Shown piece by piece: positions 5,762 through 8,749 of a DNA stretch of 8,749 bases (position 1 is its first letter; every line of letters starts with the position of its first letter). The DNA lies in NCBI GenBank assembly GCA_902773285.1, contig CACYDS010000023.1, forward strand, positions 1 through 8,749. Direction: 5' to 3'. Under the pieces are notes generated by a model. That model was not told the DNA's origin, did no database searches, and worked only from the letters and a program-made list of their open reading frames with translations. A program made the translations under genes and the position numbers. The DNA comes from an uncultured Pseudomonadota bacterium (GTDB lineage Bacteria > Pseudomonadota > Alphaproteobacteria > RUG11792).

Positions 5762-6280
5762 TTATTTCTTTTCTCCTTCTAAAATATATGGATTACTCAT
5801 ACCAAACTTCCTTAGTATATCAATTTCCATACTTTCCATTTCTTCCTGTTCTTTTGACTCAATATGATCTGCACCAAAGAGATGCAAAACTCCATGCACA
5901 AACAAATGAGAACATCTGTCAAAAAATTGTATGCCATACTCCTTACATTCTCTCATAATCTGCTCTCTAGACATAGCGATATCTCCAAGAAACATTTCTG
6001 CAGTTTCAACAGATGTCTCTATTTTATCCAAAAGTTCTGATTCATACTCTGGAAACGAAAGGACATTTGTTGGTTTGTTTATGTTTCTGAAATTTCTATT
6101 TAATAACTTGATTCGGGCATCATCGGTCAATAATAACCCAATCCGACATCGCTTATTTCCTTGATACTTTTTCTTCCTAGTTTCTTGAAACAAAGCCTCT
6201 AAAGAGTTATTCCAATCTGAATATCCCTCAATTTTTTTCCAAGATTCATCTTCAACAATTATTTCAATAATTTTTGTCAT
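5762..6280 (-). CDS. ybeY: Endoribonuclease YbeY, rRNA maturation factor
   Basis: A 172-residue UPF0054-family zinc metalloprotein that processes the 3' end of 16S rRNA and takes part in ribosome quality control. The diagnostic zinc motif HGxLHxxGxDH is intact (HGVLHLFGADH at 129-139, ligands H129, H133, H139). The preceding NKPTNVLSFP (68-77) and FLGDIAMS (97-104) are also family hallmarks. Length fits the family (about 150-180). The ATG overlaps the miaB stop (ATGA, 4 bases), so translation is probably coupled; GGGAA lies about 11 nt upstream. The usual neighbour ybeZ/phoH, which normally lies between miaB and ybeY, is absent here. Confidence 0.96.
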   Translation of the reverse strand: MTKIIEIIVEDESWKKIEGYSDWNNSLEALFQETRKKKYQGNKRCRIGLLLTDDARIKLLNRNFRNINKPTNVLSFPEYESELLDKIETSVETAEMFLGDIAMSREQIMRECKEYGIQFFDRCSHLFVHGVLHLFGADHIESKEQEEMESMEIDILRKFGMSNPYILEGEKK

Positions 6281-7596
6281 TTCACTATTTTTCCCATAAC
6301 AGAATTTTCTCCTGCTTTTTCTATATAGACTTTCCTAAACTCTCCAATCAGGTTGTTCTGACTTTCGACAATAACGGATTGTAGGTATACATTCTTACCG
6401 ATATACTGGTTTGGTTTGCGTCCGCGCCTTTCAAATAACACCTCCTGTGTTTTCCCAATCAAAGCATTATTATGGTATATTTGCGAATTTATCAATGTTT
6501 TTTGCAAAATAGCCAAACGTTTTGCTTTAATGGTTTCCGGAATTTGTCCTGGCATTTTATCGGCTGGTGTGTTTTTTCTGCGGCTGTATTTGAAAGAAAA
6601 CGAAATAGTATAGTTTACTTGCTCGGCTAGTTTGACCGTATCCTCAAACTCCTCTTCTGTTTCGGTTGGGAAGCCAACGATAAAGTCAGAAGAAAACTGA
6701 ATGTTCGGGCATATATTGCGGAATTTAATGATTTTATCCAGATATTCTTGCGCTGTATGCCCTCTATTCATTGCCTTTAAAATCCGATCATTGCCTGACT
6801 GCACCGGTATATGTGCGAATGGCACTAATACTGGAGTTTCAGCATGTATCTGCATCAACTCTGTAGTAAAATCCTTTGGATGAGATGTCGTATATCTGAG
6901 ACGTTTCAGGCCGTCTAGTTCTGCTATTTCACGTATTAGCCTTTCCAGGCGCCATGTTCCTTTAGGTTGTCCAATGCTGATATAGGGAGCTTCTCCATGA
7001 TATGAATTCACATTTTGCCCAATCAATGTGATTTCCTTGGTGCCATTTGCGAGTAAGCTTTTTACCTCATTAATGACATCACTTGCTGATCTTGAATATT
7101 CTCTGCCTCGAGTGTAAGGGACTACACAATATGTGCAAAAATTATCGCACCCTTCTTGAATAGTCACAAATTCGCTAAACGATACGTTTTGTCTCTCTGG
7201 TAAATGATTGAATTTCTGTGTCTGATCAAACTCTATGTCCAAAATTCTATTCTTGACGCCACTCAGAATCTCGCCTATATGTTCGGGCAATCGGTGATAT
7301 GCTTGAGCCCCAAATGAAATGTTAATGTCTTTATGTCTAAAAATATTTTCCTTCTCGGTCTGTGATACACACCCACCGACAGCAATTACCTTGGTGTTTT
7401 TGTTTTTTAAAATTCCTATATTGGAAAACAATTTTTGTGCTGCTCGTTCTCTGATATTGCAAGTGTAGAATATCAAAATGTCTGCTTCGCTCACATCGTT
7501 TGCTTTTTCGTAACCGTTATTTATTAGTAAATCAGCCATACGTCTCGCGTCGTAGACATTCATCTGGCATCCGAAAACTTCTATATGGAATTTCAT
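6277..7596 (-). CDS. miaB: tRNA-2-methylthio-N6-dimethylallyladenosine synthase MiaB
   Basis: A 439-residue radical-SAM methylthiotransferase that converts i6A37 to ms2i6A37 in tRNAs reading UNN codons, tuning reading-frame accuracy. The N-terminal UPF0004 domain holds three cluster cysteines (C10, C46, C76). The radical-SAM domain has CDNFCTYC (C150, C154, C157) followed by VVPYTRGRE. SSDFIVGFPTETEEEFEDT (302-320) and the SFKYSRRKNTPADKM region (335-349) are MiaB-typical, and a TRAM RNA-binding domain fills about 373-438. Length matches the usual 430-475. ATG 7596 lies 3 nt after the LON-domain gene, with no clear Shine-Dalgarno site, so coupling to the upstream gene is likely. RimO and MtaB relatives are less likely given the CQMNVYD start. 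Confidence 0.97.
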   Translation of the reverse strand: MKFHIEVFGCQMNVYDARRMADLLINNGYEKANDVSEADILIFYTCNIRERAAQKLFSNIGILKNKNTKVIAVGGCVSQTEKENIFRHKDINISFGAQAYHRLPEHIGEILSGVKNRILDIEFDQTQKFNHLPERQNVSFSEFVTIQEGCDNFCTYCVVPYTRGREYSRSASDVINEVKSLLANGTKEITLIGQNVNSYHGEAPYISIGQPKGTWRLERLIREIAELDGLKRLRYTTSHPKDFTTELMQIHAETPVLVPFAHIPVQSGNDRILKAMNRGHTAQEYLDKIIKFRNICPNIQFSSDFIVGFPTETEEEFEDTVKLAEQVNYTISFSFKYSRRKNTPADKMPGQIPETIKAKRLAILQKTLINSQIYHNNALIGKTQEVLFERRGRKPNQYIGKNVYLQSVIVESQNNLIGEFRKVYIEKAGENSVMGKIVK

Positions 7597-7599
7597 GAT

Positions 7600-8250
7600 T
7601 TAATTTACCGTACTTGTCGTATTGTATCGATCATATGCATTTATCTCAATCATTCGAGTAATCATATCCGCTCGTTCCTTAAAGTCCACCGTTTCTAGTA
7701 GTGATTGCTTTTCGCTTGGATGAAAAGGACATGCCATCGCTAACGCTGACAGCAGAATATTTCCCGGGGTATTCTTAATCTCTTTCCAGTTAGGGGAAAT
7801 TTCCAAACGTCTAAAATATCCGTCCAATGCATCTAGCAAACGTTGTTTGTCAAATTCTTGGTTCTCAACTGCTTGTTCTTCCAAGTCAACCAGATATTTT
7901 TCATAATTAACAACAACTCTTGATGTTCCAGACATAGTTGGCTCTATTTCTTTTACTATTTCAAATCGACACATCCCATATATCGTTATTGTGACACCGC
8001 TCCCCGTCGGACTTATATCTGTTATTCGCCCAGCGCATCCAGTTTTATAGGATTTCATCGAATCATTACTCTGGTCAGTGTTTATAAAAATCGGTTGTGG
8101 CTGCACAACAGCAACTACATTATTTTCTACAGCCTCAGTCGCAATAGACTGGTAGTCATGCTCGTTCATTACTATAGGTAATTGCGCATGAGGCATTAAT
8201 ATAGTTGACCTTACTTTAAACACTGGTAACGTCGTTTGCAATTCGTCCAT
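7600..8250 (-). CDS. LON substrate-binding-domain protein (no protease domain)
   Basis: A stand-alone Lon N-terminal (LAN/PF02190-type) domain protein of 216 residues from ATG 8250. It has no AAA+ or serine-lysine protease domain and stops at a normal TAA. The opening LPVFKVRSTILMPHAQLPIV matches the family pattern LPLFPL...LLPG..LPL, and GCAGRITDISPTGSGVTITI resembles the conserved GCxGRI block. A helical C-terminal half follows. A GTG at 8268 would add six residues (MFIFVS), but the probable -10 at 8280-8285 puts transcription start near 8273, which leaves almost no leader for GTG; the family pattern also begins just after M of ATG 8250. No strong ribosome site supports either start. It leads the five-gene operon. 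Its function is undefined; a role in substrate recruitment or quality control is only a guess from the domain. Confidence 0.88.
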   Translation of the reverse strand: MDELQTTLPVFKVRSTILMPHAQLPIVMNEHDYQSIATEAVENNVVAVVQPQPIFINTDQSNDSMKSYKTGCAGRITDISPTGSGVTITIYGMCRFEIVKEIEPTMSGTSRVVVNYEKYLVDLEEQAVENQEFDKQRLLDALDGYFRRLEISPNWKEIKNTPGNILLSALAMACPFHPSEKQSLLETVDFKERADMITRMIEINAYDRYNTTSTVN

Positions 8251-8279
8251 GGAAACAAATATAAACACCTACCGAACAC

Positions 8280-8288
8280 ATTGTACCA
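8280..8288 (-). promoter_or_regulatory. Extended -10 promoter of the LON-miaB-ybeY-corC-exonuclease operon
   Basis: On the minus strand TGGTACAAT fits TGnTATAAT (TACAAT 5/6 match, occupying 8285 down to 8280). No TTGACA-like box lies 16-18 nt upstream. The start would fall near 8273, giving a leader of about 23 nt to ATG 8250. The same TACAAT hexamer serves the tRNA promoter. No other promoter is visible inside the operon, whose gene gaps are too short to hold one. Confidence 0.45.
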
Positions 8289-8369
8289 TATATGTTTCTT
8301 GTTTGGCGTATAAGTACATAACAAATTAAACAGATCTCCACGTTCAAACAGATGCTTGGATTAGTGGAT

Positions 8370-8399
8370 TTGCCTATTCGCCAAAAACTGTGGTAATCT
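8370..8399 (+). promoter_or_regulatory. Weak candidate promoter for the right-edge ORF
   Basis: TTGCCT (8370-8375), an 18-nt spacer and TAATCT (8394-8399), preceded by TGG so that an extended -10 element is possible. Matches to consensus are modest. A start near 8406 would again leave about 30 nt of leader. It lies in the divergent gap between the LON-domain operon and the unknown ORF. Confidence 0.25.
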
Positions 8400-8435
8400 A
8401 TTTCTTGGAGGGAATTATTTTTTAAGGTTTTAGTC

Positions 8436-8749
8436 ATGATCAGTAAAAGTTGTGTATTTTTTTTGGAAGGGGGGCTATTAGTTAATACTACAGCTATATT
8501 TGCCTCTATTTCGAGCGATGTAGTAGTGCATGAAGATCTACATAAGTTTAGAAACCAAATAAATCAGATATATTGGGATTGCTGTTGCAGTTATGAAGAA
8601 TGTTATCTTCGAGAAGATGCTAGCCATTACAACGAACATAAAGATTCTCACTGGATCCTTGAACCAAAATATAAAGATTCAAGAACAAAGGTTATCGGAA
8701 AGGCTATAGCTGATTGTGTTACTGGAGAGAATGAGTTTAAAGATAAAAA
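8436..8749 (+). CDS. Hypothetical Cys/His-rich protein (partial, cut by window end)
   Basis: I do not recognise this protein. The frame is open for 104 codons to the right edge. ATG 8436 is the first start after an in-frame TAA at 8394 and has AAGG 8 nt upstream. Residues 6-26 are mostly hydrophobic (CVFFLEGGLLVNTTAIFASIS) except for E11; this could be a poor signal peptide or anchor. The following region is polar, with cysteines at 49, 50, 51, 56 and 94, and a histidine row H64-H68-H72 spaced four apart, which on a helix would form one face and could bind metal. Base composition looks like the neighbours. The first codons contain an 8-T run and a 6-G run, where a one-base change would end the frame early. 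It is transcribed divergently from the LON operon. The C-terminus and family are unknown. Confidence 0.6.
   Translation, partial: MISKSCVFFLEGGLLVNTTAIFASISSDVVVHEDLHKFRNQINQIYWDCCCSYEECYLREDASHYNEHKDSHWILEPKYKDSRTKVIGKAIADCVTGENEFKDK

Noticed and set aside
8216..8437. 73-codon minus-strand frame overlapping the LON-gene start and promoter
   Set aside because: It overlaps the LON coding start in another frame, spans the probable promoters and has no family features.
1..8749. CRISPR array, insertion sequence, toxin-antitoxin, phage or defence system
   Set aside because: No spaced direct repeats, transposase, integrase or paired small toxin/antitoxin frames were seen; nearly all of the sequence is explained by housekeeping genes.

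Overview
This AT-rich window carries compact housekeeping genes of a Gram-negative bacterium. MlaD (outer-membrane lipid asymmetry), an MsbA-like exporter fragment, long-form HPF, and a miaB-ybeY-corC/tlyC cluster together suggest a proteobacterium. The short 149-aa MlaD and the AT-rich, tightly packed genes point to an alphaproteobacterium with a reduced, possibly host-associated genome (Rickettsiales/Holosporales-like). This placement is inference; no rRNA or other taxonomic marker is present.

Layout. Positions 1-1071 (minus) hold the N-terminal 357 codons of an ABC exporter whose ATPase domain runs off the left edge. A divergent promoter (about 1186-1215) serves tRNA-Gln(TTG) and tRNA-Leu(CAA), both with encoded CCA. 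Next comes a 348-nt gene-free stretch (1421-1768) with several inverted repeats, including a perfect 13-bp pair whose predicted apical loop shows an anti-Shine-Dalgarno-like ACCTCCT. On the plus strand follow mlaD, then hpf and lysC, which are coupled by a TAATG overlap. lysC runs tail to tail into a minus-strand operon, the two stop codons sharing TTAA. In transcription order the operon is LON-domain protein, miaB, ybeY, corC/tlyC and a stand-alone Pol I-type 5'-3' exonuclease; its junctions are 3-4 nt gaps or a 4-nt overlap. At the right edge a divergent plus-strand ORF (8436 onward) begins an unrecognised Cys/His-rich protein cut by the window end.

How the genes fit together. Much of the window concerns translation: two tRNAs, MiaB (which should modify tRNA-Leu(CAA)), YbeY (rRNA maturation), HPF (ribosome hibernation) and CorC/YbeX-type CBS protein. 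The envelope is represented by the ABC exporter, MlaD and LysC (aspartate pathway to diaminopimelate). The exonuclease would remove RNA primers.

The points most worth a second look are the structured gene-free region, the exonuclease without a polymerase, the eroded regulatory half of LysC, and the unknown ORF at the right edge. No CRISPR array, insertion sequence, phage gene or clear new defence-type system is visible.
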